From the NCBI RefSeq assembly GCF_028009165.1, contig NC_079241.1:62001-126000 (forward strand): a stretch of 64,000 nt of DNA. Reading direction: 5' to 3'. The notes under the pieces are model-generated. The model worked only from the letters and a program-made list of their open reading frames with translations, did not search any database and was not told where the DNA came from. Below, one piece after another: positions 13,142 to 24,013 of the stretch; positions within the stretch are counted from its first letter, which is position 1; each line of letters opens with the position of its first letter. The stretch comes from Akanthomyces muscarius. Taxonomy: Eukaryota; Ascomycota; Sordariomycetes; Hypocreales; Cordycipitaceae. The translations under genes were made by a program, and so were the position numbers.

Positions 13142-13576
13142 CTAAATAGCTAGTAGAATGTCATATAGATAACCCCCGCCAACGCATTCCTCAACGTCAT
13201 CGATTGCATTTTCCTCCGATAATTCCTCTTCAATGTCACAGTATCGGTTAGGCAATAGCAACATAACGTGGCTTGCAAATATTCTCTTCAATAGGACCAT
13301 ATTCCGTAAGTCAGGTCCATAAAAACCCTTATCGCTGTCCGCATTATTTAGAATAAAAAGCCATCGTCCAGCGCCGTTGGCGCTCATGAACTGTCGAAAT
13401 AGCTCTCGAGCATCATCGTCCCGGTTTCCCGGAAGGTCAAGTGTCTGAACCAGCTCAGTGCATCCCTGTAAAGCCTGCCATTCTAAACGCAGGCAGCCAA
13501 ACGACGCTACGTTCTGGCTCTGTATCGAGGAACGGTACCTGTCTACGACGAGCTCAATGTCTTCTAGTGGCAGCAT
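13142..13576 (-). pseudogene. NB-ARC (NLR-type) NTPase fragment
   Basis: A 144-codon frame with a stretch typical of fungal NB-ARC/TPR and heterokaryon-incompatibility-type receptors: a linker DLPGNRDDDARELFRQFM followed by a Walker-B-like strand GRWLFILNNADSD, then the loop after it (RNMVLLKRIFASHVMLLLPN). The upstream P-loop and the downstream helical and repeat domains are absent: the next sequence upstream is the unrelated GNAT gene and downstream is unrelated DNA. I infer a relic of an NLR gene. The family call rests on pattern resemblance. Confidence 0.5.
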
Positions 13577-13610
13577 ATCGGGCGAGTGCAGTTGCTGGCC
13601 GCCAAATCGG

Positions 13611-14540
13611 TTAGTTGAATTGCTTGCTGTATTCCTTGCGATTTGCGAAGTTGCGGTAACCGGCGCGTTCGAAACCGCGTATCATCGCCAGGTTTGCAGT
13701 GTCGCAGTCACCCCTAATCACTTCGGCCCCGGCCCCGGTGAGGATCCGGGTGCCGCGCACGACAACTGACGCGGAGTAACCCTTGCCACGGTGCCGTGGT
13801 GATACCCCAACGAAACCGATGACGGCCACAGTCGGGTTGCGCGAGGGCAGCGAGACCGCCGCGGCGGTGCCGTCAGCGTCAAAACCAAGCTCAAACCAGG
13901 TATCCTCGTGCTCCATATCGAGGCAGTCCTTCCATATCTCCTCAGCGGCGCCACGCAGCCCAAATTTGTCCACTTCGGCCTGAAGCAGCGAGTCTTGGGT
14001 ATCGGCCAATAGCTCGGTCAGCAGTGTCAGGAACGGTTCCGCGCCGAGCTCGGCCAGGTTGTGCCAGGTCAGCCTGTCGTCGGTTTCCAGGATCGGGTCG
14101 CCGGCGCGCCATTCCCAGCGCCGCCCGTCGCGGGTGACCGTGAAACCGTTGCGGGTCAGCAGCTCATGCTGGATTCTCAAGTGGGTTCGACGCTGCGGCG
14201 CCGCGTTGGGAACATCGACAACGTGTCCGAGCGCGTCGGCCCCGAGATCGCCCGCCACGGCCAGGGCATGGTCAAGCAGGGCCTGCCCAATTTCGGGGCT
14301 GCGTTCCCAGTCAGTGTCCAGCAGCACGAAATCAGTAGGTGTGTCGTGCCCCGGCCTGGTCCACAGCACGACGCTGCCGGCGACACGTCCGTGACTTTCA
14401 GCCAGGAAACACCACTCAGGCTTGACACATCCGACGTCGAGCAAACGCGTTAGAGACGCGGCGGTGTCGGCGTTGCGCTTGGCGTCGCCTGTAGAGTAAA
14501 GATCGGGGATCTCGTCAGGTCGGGCGGTGCGAATCATCAT
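13611..14540 (-). CDS. Tandem GNAT-family N-acetyltransferase, intronless, bacterial-like
   Basis: A 309-aa single-exon protein starting MMIRTARPDEIPDLYS, a common N-terminus of GNAT enzymes, which transfer acetyl from acetyl-CoA to an amine. The C-terminal half has the acetyl-CoA binding motif in VSPRHRGKGYSASVV, followed by DTANLAMIRGFERAGYRN, the usual motif-B region. Two halves of ~150 aa suggest a tandem-GNAT architecture; only the second has a clear R-x-x-G-x-G. Codons end predominantly in G or C, the gene is visibly more GC-rich than its surroundings, and there is no intron. Product style and codon use resemble actinobacterial proteins, so horizontal acquisition is likely (inference). 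It shows no RIP and is uninterrupted, so it may still be functional. The substrate cannot be told. Confidence 0.85.
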   Translation of the reverse strand: MMIRTARPDEIPDLYSTGDAKRNADTAASLTRLLDVGCVKPEWCFLAESHGRVAGSVVLWTRPGHDTPTDFVLLDTDWERSPEIGQALLDHALAVAGDLGADALGHVVDVPNAAPQRRTHLRIQHELLTRNGFTVTRDGRRWEWRAGDPILETDDRLTWHNLAELGAEPFLTLLTELLADTQDSLLQAEVDKFGLRGAAEEIWKDCLDMEHEDTWFELGFDADGTAAAVSLPSRNPTVAVIGFVGVSPRHRGKGYSASVVVRGTRILTGAGAEVIRGDCDTANLAMIRGFERAGYRNFANRKEYSKQFN

Positions 14541-16177
14541 GCGTGTTCTTTACGGTGCGAATGATTGGCAAGCTCAAAGGTGAACAAGACGGCGAGGCGG
14601 CTTTCGCCAGAACGATGGATTATCAAGGGCTCTCAGCTGGTACTAGACCCTTCCACTGTCGGCTCGATGGGCGTACGTTTAGTCGGCTGTTTGGCTGACG
14701 TACTTTGAAGTGAAAGAAGGGGATATTAATTTGCCTACATTCAAAAGAGAAATAATTCATTTAACGAGGCATAGGGGTTCTGTGCCTGTATGACTCGATA
14801 GATTGTATGATGTTGCAATAGCCTGACAAGATCCTAAAACCCTCCAGCCTATACATAATAAATACATGTCGGGAATCATCAGTGACCAATTGCGGAAAAG
14901 CCATTGTGTGGAGTTTCGCTGTTTGGTGTAACTCACGCTGTTAAGAGGTACGTGGAGTTTTGCTCCTCGGTGTGACTCATATAATCAAGAACTACGCAGT
15001 GGCGCCAACACTCTGCAGCGCCTTAGCGAGGCGCTTCCAGTCGCCGAAGGGTAAAAAGTAGAGCGCCAGCCTAGTAGCCCCAATCAAAATGGCAAACGTT
15101 TTGGATTTTAGAACTTTAAAACATTAATACTATTAATATCACAACTACAATCTATACAAGTGATCAACGTGGTGTTTTAAATCTGCGACACATCTGACGG
15201 AGTTTCTCTCTCGCTATACCGACGCTTTAAGATGATTCAGACTGCATGGAGCTGCTTGGCCTGAGCTTTGATGACACCCAGGCAACCGCCACCTCACTTC
15301 TTCCAGATTCAGAGGACCAAGCAGCTTGAAAGAGCCGCCAAGCCCGTACCGCTCTCGGCCGAGCAGCACGCCGTACATGCTGAACATGTACTGCAACAGT
15401 ATGCTCACGAAGGACGTATGGAGTCCGACGGAATGTCTGCCCATCTTGTCACAACAGAATCACCTCAAATGCACAGTACAGCGGAAGTGTCCTGCGCAGC
15501 GGAAGGTCTTAACCACTAGGAGACCTTTCAATCAATTATCTAGCTCTTCATTATCTCATTATTATTCCATAGAGGAATAAAGTACTACACCGTGTCTTTG
15601 AGGCTCAAATCTGGATGTTCCGGTATGGTATGGTTTGGAGGTCATGTAGTATGGGCTTTGCTTCTCAACGATGAGCGGCAAGCTAGAGCGTTCACTGTCT
15701 ATATGTCCTACATAGCCTACGTGAGCCACCACGGCGTTGGCTCAGCTTAGGTGTGACACGACCATCGCACTAGGAGGGCCTGGATTTTGGCTCCCTACTC
15801 AGGCCCGCCCTGGCATAGCCTCGCTGAATGGAGGCTAAGGCACCAATCACGTGCGTCTAACTATGCTTAAAAACTATAAACCTTGTGAGCGGTAAAATTG
15901 TAAATCCAAGAATAATCTCAAATCAGCCCGAATAGGGCCTAGTTTATTTTCCGTCAACTTAAATTGTCTCTTACATTACACTGTCGGACTGCTGGAAGAG
16001 TCCGGCGAGGCGCTCAGGCATCGAACCGTCTTTCAGCTCACACCTCTTGGCGGCGAAAGGGTCCCTCGACAACAGGAATAAAGTACACCACGTAGCCTAT
16101 TCACGTCGAAACTACGTTCAGCCCCGTTTGATTCTACAAGCGTCTAAATAATTGATTCTTCAATGTGACTCGCGAAA
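14541..16177. other. Intergenic region without a recognisable gene
   Basis: About 1.6 kb of mixed composition. Short frames near 15214-15580 overlap on both strands and lack motifs. It contains the direct repeat at 14908-14979. No RNA gene was convincing. Confidence 0.5.
14908..14979 (+). repeat. Imperfect 28 bp direct repeat
   Basis: Two units, 14908-14935 and 14952-14979, follow the consensus GTGGAGTTTYGCT...GGTGTRACTCA and start 44 bp apart. Role unknown. Confidence 0.7.
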
Positions 16178-17598
16178 ATGGCTTCCACTGTACGAATGAT
16201 TAGATTTGCATTGTCGAGGATCCCGCTGCTACTCAGGACAGTCATCTACCACACCTTGTCACTGAGCCCGACGGCGCAGAAATGGGATCTCCGCACAGAG
16301 GCGGTCGTGACCATAGTTCGCGACTTTTTAAAGAATTCTCCTCCGTCTACCATTTCCGCGCAGCAAGTCATGTTTTTCTCAAGGACCCGGGCGTCAAAGG
16401 CAAGATGTGGGTGAGCAAGATTACGCTACCGCGGCCGCCAGAGGACGATGTGTGGCAGCATGTCTTTTCCGCAATTGCGGCTCTAGGGAATGGCAAGAAG
16501 GCATACATCAAACTGGCACTTGAACCGGTGGGAGCAGAGTGGCTTGGATACCGTGGCGGCGTATCTGATACTGAACCCGAACCATCGATGGCCGAACAGG
16601 AAAAATACGACAGCTTAATGGGAGAAGTCAAGAACAAGATTACAATTCTCTACTTTCACGGCGGCTCCAACTATCTCATAGACCCAGTGTCGACGCGACC
16701 AGTGGTAGCCAAATATGCGACAGTGGCGCAAGGACGAGTGCTTTCGGTTCGGTATCGCCTGGCCCCACAAGGGCCATTTTCAACTGCATTGGTTGATGCC
16801 CTGGTCGCGTATCTGTCGCTACTATATCCACACCGCCTGAAGCATTTCGTGAACCTGTCGGCGCGACTTCAATTGTCATGTGCGGAGATTCTCACGGCGG
16901 CAACGTTGCTACATCGCTGCTACAGCTACTGCTTCATATACATCGCGCCGCACCCGCAGAAGAAGCGCCAACGCTACGATTTCATGGAGCAGAGGTAGCA
17001 GTGCCGCTCCCTGCCGGTGTCACGCTCAACTCACATTCGCTCGATCTTACACGCAGCATGCAATGGACAACAGCGTACTCGTAGTTTGACTACCTTCCGC
17101 CGCCATCATTCTTCCCTGCCCAGTCACCGCCTTGCGACATCTGGCCGACGGATCCTCCTAGAGTAGATTTGTTCTGCGATGGAAGCGCACTCAGCCATCC
17201 GCTTGTGTCGCCATTATCGGCCAAGTCGTGGAAGGGCTCGCCACCCATATTTGTGGTTTGCGGTAAAGAGCTGTTAACGGACGAGTGTAAGACATTGGCC
17301 CAAAACGCGGCAGTGCAAGGGGTGCCTATTGTGTGGGAGCAGTACGAAGCCATGGCGCATTGCTTTGCGCTGTTTCTAAGTTGGATTCCTGGGTCGGATC
17401 TTCTTATGCAGGCTGGATGATTTTGTCGCCAAGACGGTAGAGGCTCTAGGGACTATTGAGACCAAGGGGGATTTCATCTTTGCAAAGACGCTGGAGAAGC
17501 GGGATGTGGATGTCAGCGCTCTATCATCCATGAGCGAGGAAGATGTGCTGGCGCAGATAGAGGAAGCCAGAGCGCGTCTTGTAAAGAGGTTTTCATAA
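16178..17598 (+). pseudogene. Alpha/beta hydrolase (steryl acetyl hydrolase/HSL-like), broken
   Basis: A near full-length hydrolase can be followed through three frames: N-terminus from 16178, oxyanion-hole motif FHGGSN near 16655, nucleophile motif CGDSHGGN near 16881, acid region FVVCGKELLTDE near 17255, catalytic His region YEAMAHCF near 17350, and a C-terminal helix ending at a TAA at 17596-17598. Breaks: a frame change in a T run near 16370, another near 16830 just before the nucleophile elbow, an in-frame TAG near 17083, and a frame change near 17400. None falls at a good splice pair. All catalytic motifs survive, so loss of function looks recent. Intact relatives deacetylate sterol or lipid esters; the true substrate is unknown. 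Confidence 0.8.
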
Positions 17599-20500
17599 GT
17601 GCATATGCCAGGCGAAGTTTCGAACAGTACAGCTCGAAGAAATAAAAGCATTTCAGCTCCATGGATTGTGCAAGTGCTTCGAATCAATTCGAGCCAAAGA
17701 GTGAATGTTCAAAGCCTGTGAACATCTGTCCGCCGAACCAGACGCCTGGAATAAGTTTTGGTGTAAATTAGGGGTGCCACCGATACAGTGGCGTTTGCGG
17801 ACAGCAGGTATTGGCGCCACAAGCTGGCCCGACCGCTGGCAGGTATTGCAGGGCTCGACAGTGAGCCACCGCCCACTTTTATTAGCATAGGTTAAGCGGT
17901 AGTCTTTGCTGTATGCCCGGCGTGGCTGTGCTGAGCCTTAAACGGAGAGTGATAGGGGGTCGAATTGCAGGAAAGCGTCAACAGCGTCGTTCGGCGAGTG
18001 GCTGTTGCAAAACGCAGGCGAAATGTATGACAATTGATGGAGTCGACACGTATCAACTGCAGCTCCAGCGAGCGCCGATGCATTCTTGCAACCAACGGCG
18101 AGGGGGACGATTACAGGAGAGATCCAGATCTCTCCTCTTAGTTCTTCGATTCTTCCTCTATGCACTAAGGTTATTAGATGCGTCGAATGAATCTTTCCAA
18201 AACATTATATCGTTGATTTTCTCGACTCTATATTATGATATGTTACTGCATTTTGAAAATAAAGTATTGAAAATTAAGAGAAATCAAAATTCTCGCTAGA
18301 TAACGTCGGCTAACTCTTAGCATGTCCTTATTACCTGCCAGTCCTTGAGATCTTCATCGTCGCACTATGGTCAAGATTGGCCATATAAAGAAGTGATATC
18401 ACCTTAGGGGCAAGTAAGACGACCGTTGTTGTTAGAAACACAGTAATCTAGTAGAAATATAGGTCAATCCCAGTTCCAAGTATTGCAGTATATCCACATA
18501 CTTACTGAGCGGAATTGTTGTTTTAATAGTGCCACTACTTGCGTTATAATAGTAGCATGTTAGAAAGTTGTTGGTTCTAAACACACATCTAGTATAACTC
18601 TCTATAAAGTTACTAAAGATAGAGTTAGTATAGCCTTAAGAATAGATAGGACAAATAAGACGTATATACCTAGGCACTGCGTAATAGTTAGTATAAGCTA
18701 GATACTTCGGAGATTACTAAGATATCTTACTTTAAGATTTCTATTTAATTTAGTGACACATTTCCTTAGGTCTAGTGTGGTAGTAACACACTTCTGTCTA
18801 GTGCTGTCTAAGTAGCTCGCCTTGAGAATGGCCGGAGTAGTAAAAGAAATGTCGGTATAGCTATTTGTAAAGCCACCGCTAAGGATATAAGTGCCTGCGG
18901 ATAGGATAAGTGGAAGGAGGATAGAAAGGGATTTTATAATAGAGATATTTAGTGTTTTAATTTAGGGGAAAGTCTTAGCTAATATAGAAGAGAAAATAGG
19001 ATTAGGCGAGTAGAATCTCGCAATTTATAGGTCATAATATGTGTAAGTATATAATAGCACTGCGTATCTGTATTACTATGTGAGGCGATAAATACGCTGT
19101 GGTTTGGAAAGACTCCGCTTAACTACGGCAGTGGCTTGAAGCCTAACGCCAAATTTGAGCAGACTGGGGCTATAAGGGAAAAAACGTTTCGCTTGTTGAC
19201 TGTTGTCTCGGGAGAGATGGGCCTAGATCTAGGTCTAAAAACAATTTTACTATGTTTGAGATAAAGATAGCTGAAAGCTGGAGCGAGATAAACATATTAG
19301 TAATATTAAGATTGGCTAAATATACGCACTAATTTAGCACCTTACTAAAATATTCTCCCGCTTATTTTAAAATTAATGTTAAGTATGGTAGGAATGTATA
19401 TAAGGTATTTTCCTATATTATTTAGAGTAGAGTATCTTATATTATGCTATCTAGTTGAAGATATTAGAATAGCGCCTGTTACTCCTCCTTGTACATCTGC
19501 TAGCTATCGCCTATAATATAGAATCTATGTCACTTTTAGAGTTTATTTAAGTAAAGTTTCAGTGTAACGACTTATATCTACCAGTTTTAGGTATAAAAAC
19601 TAGATCTGGTGAAAGACATTCCGGCGTATAACATAATGGCGACGTTATAAAGTGCTATGGAGGTGTCTTGCTTAATAGCAGCCTAAATATAACCCCGGCT
19701 GGTCGGTGAAGTGTGTTTACTCTTTTTTTTTTTTTTTTTTTTTTTTCAGCTGGTTATATGCGCCGTCTCGAAGGCAGGCATCTTCCCCGCCGCAACATCC
19801 TTACCAGGGGGGCAACACTAAGTAATAGCCCAGTTTCTCCAGGGCCTTGACGGCCTGACCAGTTGTCGGCGTACCGAGATCACTGAGTACTGGTCAGCCA
19901 ACCCAGCGCAGGTATCGCTGATCCGATCAAACCTCTCTGCAGCGTCTGCATGCATATCAGATACCAGTGGAGTTGAACCCCTGCGCGATCTTGACCACCA
20001 GAAGCACCAGACCGCAGCTACAGCAGATAGTATGAAAAAGGACCCCCACTACAGGTCGCCGTAGATGATTTTGTTGGCAGCCTTTTGAGGTTTGAGACGC
20101 TATTAGAGCTTCGGCATAGCTTGTGCGAAGCAAGAGTACACACTACCTCTAGCTCCTAAACCCACTGTAGCTTCCAAAGACACTACGAAGCTAAGTGCAA
20201 AGAAGATAAGGCCACAGCCTCGCCGCCCGATTCATGCCTACAACAAGACAGCATAGTATATGAAGGTGCATTTTAATTGTTCATGTCCGCGACATCTGTG
20301 TCGCGGTTAGCTTCTGCGTCTAGCTACTCTTTCGAACCTTAATAGGGCCACCGTCGCCACTATCTACTTCGCCCACACTGCCCGCAGAGCTAGGCCTTAA
20401 AGCCGCCCGAACAATACAGACTTTCTATTAACGAGACTTTGCAACCGGTAAAACCACCTATCGCCCTAGTGCCAAATTTTCAACCACAGTCTTCATAAGA

Positions 20501-21860
20501 CTAAAGCCGTGCCTATTTCGCTTGCCTCTTAGATTATATATACGGCTTAGGAACTATACGTCTTTCGAGATAACGTCGGCGGCTGCCTGCATTTGTCTAC
20601 GATTTCAACCCCGGCGAATCGCGCAAGGATGATAGTCGCCAGTCCCGCGGCACAACCAAGTCGCCTAACCATGCGAGCTATAACGGACACATACCGCCAG
20701 GCTCTGTTGAATGCCATCACTTAAAAACCCGCCCGTGGAGACGCTCCGGAGCCTCCGCCGAGGGCACAAGTTCGCCCACCCAGCGTCGGCATTTCCCAGT
20801 GAGTATAAACGCACCTGGCAACCCCTGAAAGCCTGTGTCAGATACACTGGGAGAGCCTCTGTCGTCGCGAGGCCACTTCTATCCGTTGTAAATGTTGAAT
20901 AGTCATTGTAGTGGCCATCATGGCTCTCCTCGTTGTTCCAGGCGCAAATCTCGTGCGTCCAAGCATAAATTAGTCCTCTTATTCCGCTAAAACAGCCAGC
21001 TAATATAAAGCACGCCCATTTCCGAGCAATTAGAACATTCCATATCGCGAGGCTCGTGTTAGTCCAAAAAGGCAGCACCTCTCTAGAACGTGCTTTCTGA
21101 TCACGACTTTATGAAGGTTTCCCTACTTAAATCGAATTGTGGTCGAAATCCCTGCTTACTAGCATCCACAACATCTTCATCCGTTACCCGCATTCCTTGC
21201 GCCATCAGTGCGTGGATACGTCGCGGCCAGTTTCTGATGACAGAAGCACCCGTCTCCCGCCAAAGGCACATGCCAACAAGCCGACACTTGCTCTAATTGA
21301 TGAACCAACATTTCTTTCAGGCCAGAATCTGTTCTCACTGTAGCCGTCGACGGGCGCGTGAAATTCCGCAAGAGCCGTGTTGGCCGCTGGGTCGGGTCGG
21401 ATGTAGACTGAGTCACCTACGGACAGCACCACCAGCCTTATACTTACCGGTCTCGAGGCAGATAGCGGGTTGATCGGCTCGACTTTTGTGAAAGATTCAC
21501 TCTAACTTCAGAGGGTAATATGACGTCAAATAGAAATAGTCAAGCTGTTTTCTCCACGATCATCGTCAATTGCGCATCCTGCCCAGCCGCTACAGTTCAG
21601 TGCCGACACACTAATAGGCGTAACGTTCCCGATTGTGCTGGCTAGCTCTAGTCGAATAAGTTCCAGTGCCTCTAAGAGGTACATTGATGTTGATTGCCTA
21701 ACATGGCGAGTGTCTCCCTATGGCGTTTGACGCGGGCATGTGGCGTTTGCAGTTGCGTCGCCCGGCTTTGGTACTGAAGCCATGGCCAGAAATGTGGTGA
21801 AATGTGCTGTGGGCACGGAAGTGGACCAAAGCCCGCGTATGACACGGGATCCTATAAACT
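17599..21860. other. Gene-free, partly decayed region
   Basis: About 4.3 kb. 18300-19700 is moderately AT-rich with traces of old mutation; 19750-21860 is of normal composition. Open frames are short, overlapping and motif-free. A run of 24 T lies at 19723-19746. I recognise no gene. Confidence 0.5.
19723..19746. repeat. Poly(T) tract, 24 bp
   Basis: An uninterrupted run of T between TTTACTC and CAGCTGG. On the minus strand it could be the poly(A) tail of a retroposed copy whose body lies to the right (19747 onward), but no coding motif or flanking duplication supports that. Confidence 0.6.
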
Positions 21861-21869
21861 AGTGTGATA

Positions 21870-22113
21870 TGTAGTAGTTATGTAGACACAGTTTACGATG
21901 GTGCCACCGGCTCCTACTAGGCTGGGAGATCATTGTCACAGAGCGGATAAATTGCATGCATCTTGTCTGGACCACTAGCCGGATGTTCGTGAAGCCGATC
22001 CAGTGTTTTCTGCTAGGCCTGTCTTGTGAATTCGATACCTCGCCTGCGAGGAGTGTGGATGTTCTCCTGGCCCAAATAGACTGCAGGCGTCCCGTGCCAA
22101 CCACTCATCATTT
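21870..22113 (+). pseudogene. Relic 1 of a DUF6601-like family
   Basis: A plus-strand frame with WEIIVTERINCMHLVWTTSR and MFVKPIQCFLL, homologous base by base with relic 2 at 23560-24013. Pattern resemblance is to fungal DUF6601 proteins (function unknown), which have a conserved HLVW...F.KPLP.FLL core. Only the core survives, ending in a stop at about 22113. Confidence 0.5.
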
Positions 22114-22387
22114 CCATCCTTAAACATACGCAAAGTCCATGTATCGAGTTTGATTCTGATGCCACACGTAATATCTAATCGATATTGGTTTACATTTGTA
22201 TTATCTCTGATTCGCGACTTTGGAAGAGAGTGATTAAGATGTGGTTGGCGATTACACGCTGCCGGATACCAATCCGTTGCACCGAGTAACGTCGCGCGTG
22301 ATGAAGCTCTATCACGCGTTCCGATCCCCGCTGTACCAGGTCGCACGCAGGCTGGCAGGTGTGCCGACAGATCAATTGAAATCTATA

Positions 22388-22837
22388 TCATACTGTGCAT
22401 GCCCACACACTTAATACAGGAATCCCTAGAAAAGCAACTAACGGCAAATACTCGTGGGCCACAACACATCGACGTGTTTCCATGAGTCCTCCTATGATCA
22501 GCATACCAAGAATTGATTTCTCCTCAGCACAATCTGGACCGCCTGAACGCGCCCATTTGGTGTTTAGCAAAGCTATATAGTTCGAAAGTGAGTCCATGTT
22601 TGTGACTCTGAGTGTCTAGCAAGAAACGGGCACTGTACCAGTAGCTATGTACGTTACGACCATATAGTCCCAAGCTGTTCTGGCAGCTCTTCGGGGCTTG
22701 ACCGGGAGGATGCTGAACGGCTTATAGAGCTCTTTGTGGCCACGATAAATATGGTGCAACGCAGAAACGACTGCAACGGTGGCAGAGGCCTTGAATAAAG
22801 TTGCTGCGGCCAACGACGACTCCTCAATAGAACCCAT
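22388..22837 (-). CDS. Small spliced membrane protein of unknown function
   Basis: Exon 1 22837-22639 and exon 2 22572-22388 join in frame across a 66 bp intron (GTACAG donor, CTATATAG acceptor, TTGCTAG branch-like site) to give 127 aa. Exon 1 holds a hydrophobic segment (TLFKASATVAVVSALHHIY), then FSILPVKPRRAARTAWDYM; exon 2 starts LLNTKWARSGGP and has two more hydrophobic stretches (ILGMLIIGGL and LPLVAFLGIPVLSVW). About three to four membrane segments are likely. The continuity of protein character across the splice argues for a real gene. I cannot name the family. It sits between relics 1 and 2 of the DUF6601-like family, on the opposite strand. Confidence 0.6.
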
Positions 22838-23559
22838 CGCACGAGGCACAACCCGTAATTCAGAGAGGCAATGCAGTTGTGCGGCGCGTGAAGGGACAAG
22901 TGAGACAGTGTTTGCCGAAAGAAAGATATCTTCGTCCGAATAGATGCAAGAATACAAGCGAGTACGCAGCCATGCCTCCAAGGGTCGCCAGATTCAATTT
23001 ACGGACTTCTGGCTGAGTTTTGTGGTCTGGCGTGGGGCTGGGGGAGTCGTCAACTACTTTATACTGTTTCGCTGTGGTTTAATTGTTATGGAAGGTTTGT
23101 CACACGCTCTGAGAACCTATACGTGGAGACTGGAGTTTAACGAAATGGCTTGGGGGGGCGGAGATTCGCACTGGACAACGGAGGTCGCCACCTCTGCTGC
23201 TAGCCGCGTTTCAATCCCTACTTTTCTCCACTGATAGTGGATCCGCCATAATGAGTAAGTATAACGATTTACATAACCCATTACCATACCATCTACATAA
23301 ACGAGTTAGCATAACCATCACCATAACGCGTTCAACAATACAACCGGAGCTCCGAAACTTTTGGTCCTGTTCCGTCGCCCTGCTTGCTAGCATCACAAGC
23401 AATAGAAGGAAAAAGTGGCCAAAATCAGCAAAAGTTGCCCAACCTACGAGGCTACGGATGCCCAATTTATTCACGTCCCAAGACCGTCACGACCAGATCC
23501 TGACGCGGTTGCCCACGTAGTACCGCAATAGAATCCGGTGACTTGGCTGCTGCCGGTCA

Positions 23560-24013
23560 GTATGTCACGGCCTGTTGGGGGGGCTCGATCTGCGGCGGCT
23601 CACCAGCATCCGCCGCTGGCTCTGCGTGGCCGATATGCCTCTGCCGTCGCGTGCGCTGCACCACCAGATCCTATTAGGTCAGATATCTTTGTCACGGAGC
23701 GGATGGACATGAATCTCGTCTGGACGACAGGCCGAATGTTCCTCAAGTCAATACCCCGCTTCCTACTGGAGCCGGCCGTCTGGCCCCGATACTTTAGCTG
23801 TGGAGAACGCGGATGCCCTCCCGACACGAACGGCAACCCCCACGCTGCTAACCAGACGGAATGTGGGCGTTTAGGGCCCCGCCGACGAGTACTCAGCATT
23901 CCCTACCCTACACAGCGCCGCTGTCGCACGAGAGCGATATCCTCATTGCTCCAGATGAGCAACTGCTGCCGCTGCCGGAGGAGTCGGAAAGGGTTACTAG
24001 CTTGAGCCACTGA
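23560..24013 (+). pseudogene. Relic 2 of a DUF6601-like family, frameshifted
   Basis: The most complete of three related relics. The N-terminal part reads RLTSIRRWLCVADMPLPSRA in one frame. The frame changes near 23678 to read IFVTERMDMNLVWTTGRMFL and IPRFLLEP, and again near 23860 to read PLSHESDILIAPDEQLLP, ending at a TGA (24011-24013). The order (LHHQ..LLG, VTE, LVW, KxIPxFLL, SHESD.xIA...LLP) is what I know of fungal DUF6601 proteins, function unknown. Two frame changes without good splice sites mark it as dead. Confidence 0.55.

Noticed and set aside
15480..15535. tRNA-like stretch on the minus strand (GGTCTCCTAGTGGTTAAGAC resembles an A box/D arm)
   Set aside because: No matching anticodon or T arms, no proper B box and no acceptor pairing; at most a decayed tRNA-derived SINE head.
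18300..20580. TAACGTCGG at 18301 and 20571, like the ends of elements A1/A2
   Set aside because: Only nine to ten bases match, both in the same orientation, and the conserved CCACCCACTT part is missing; probably chance.
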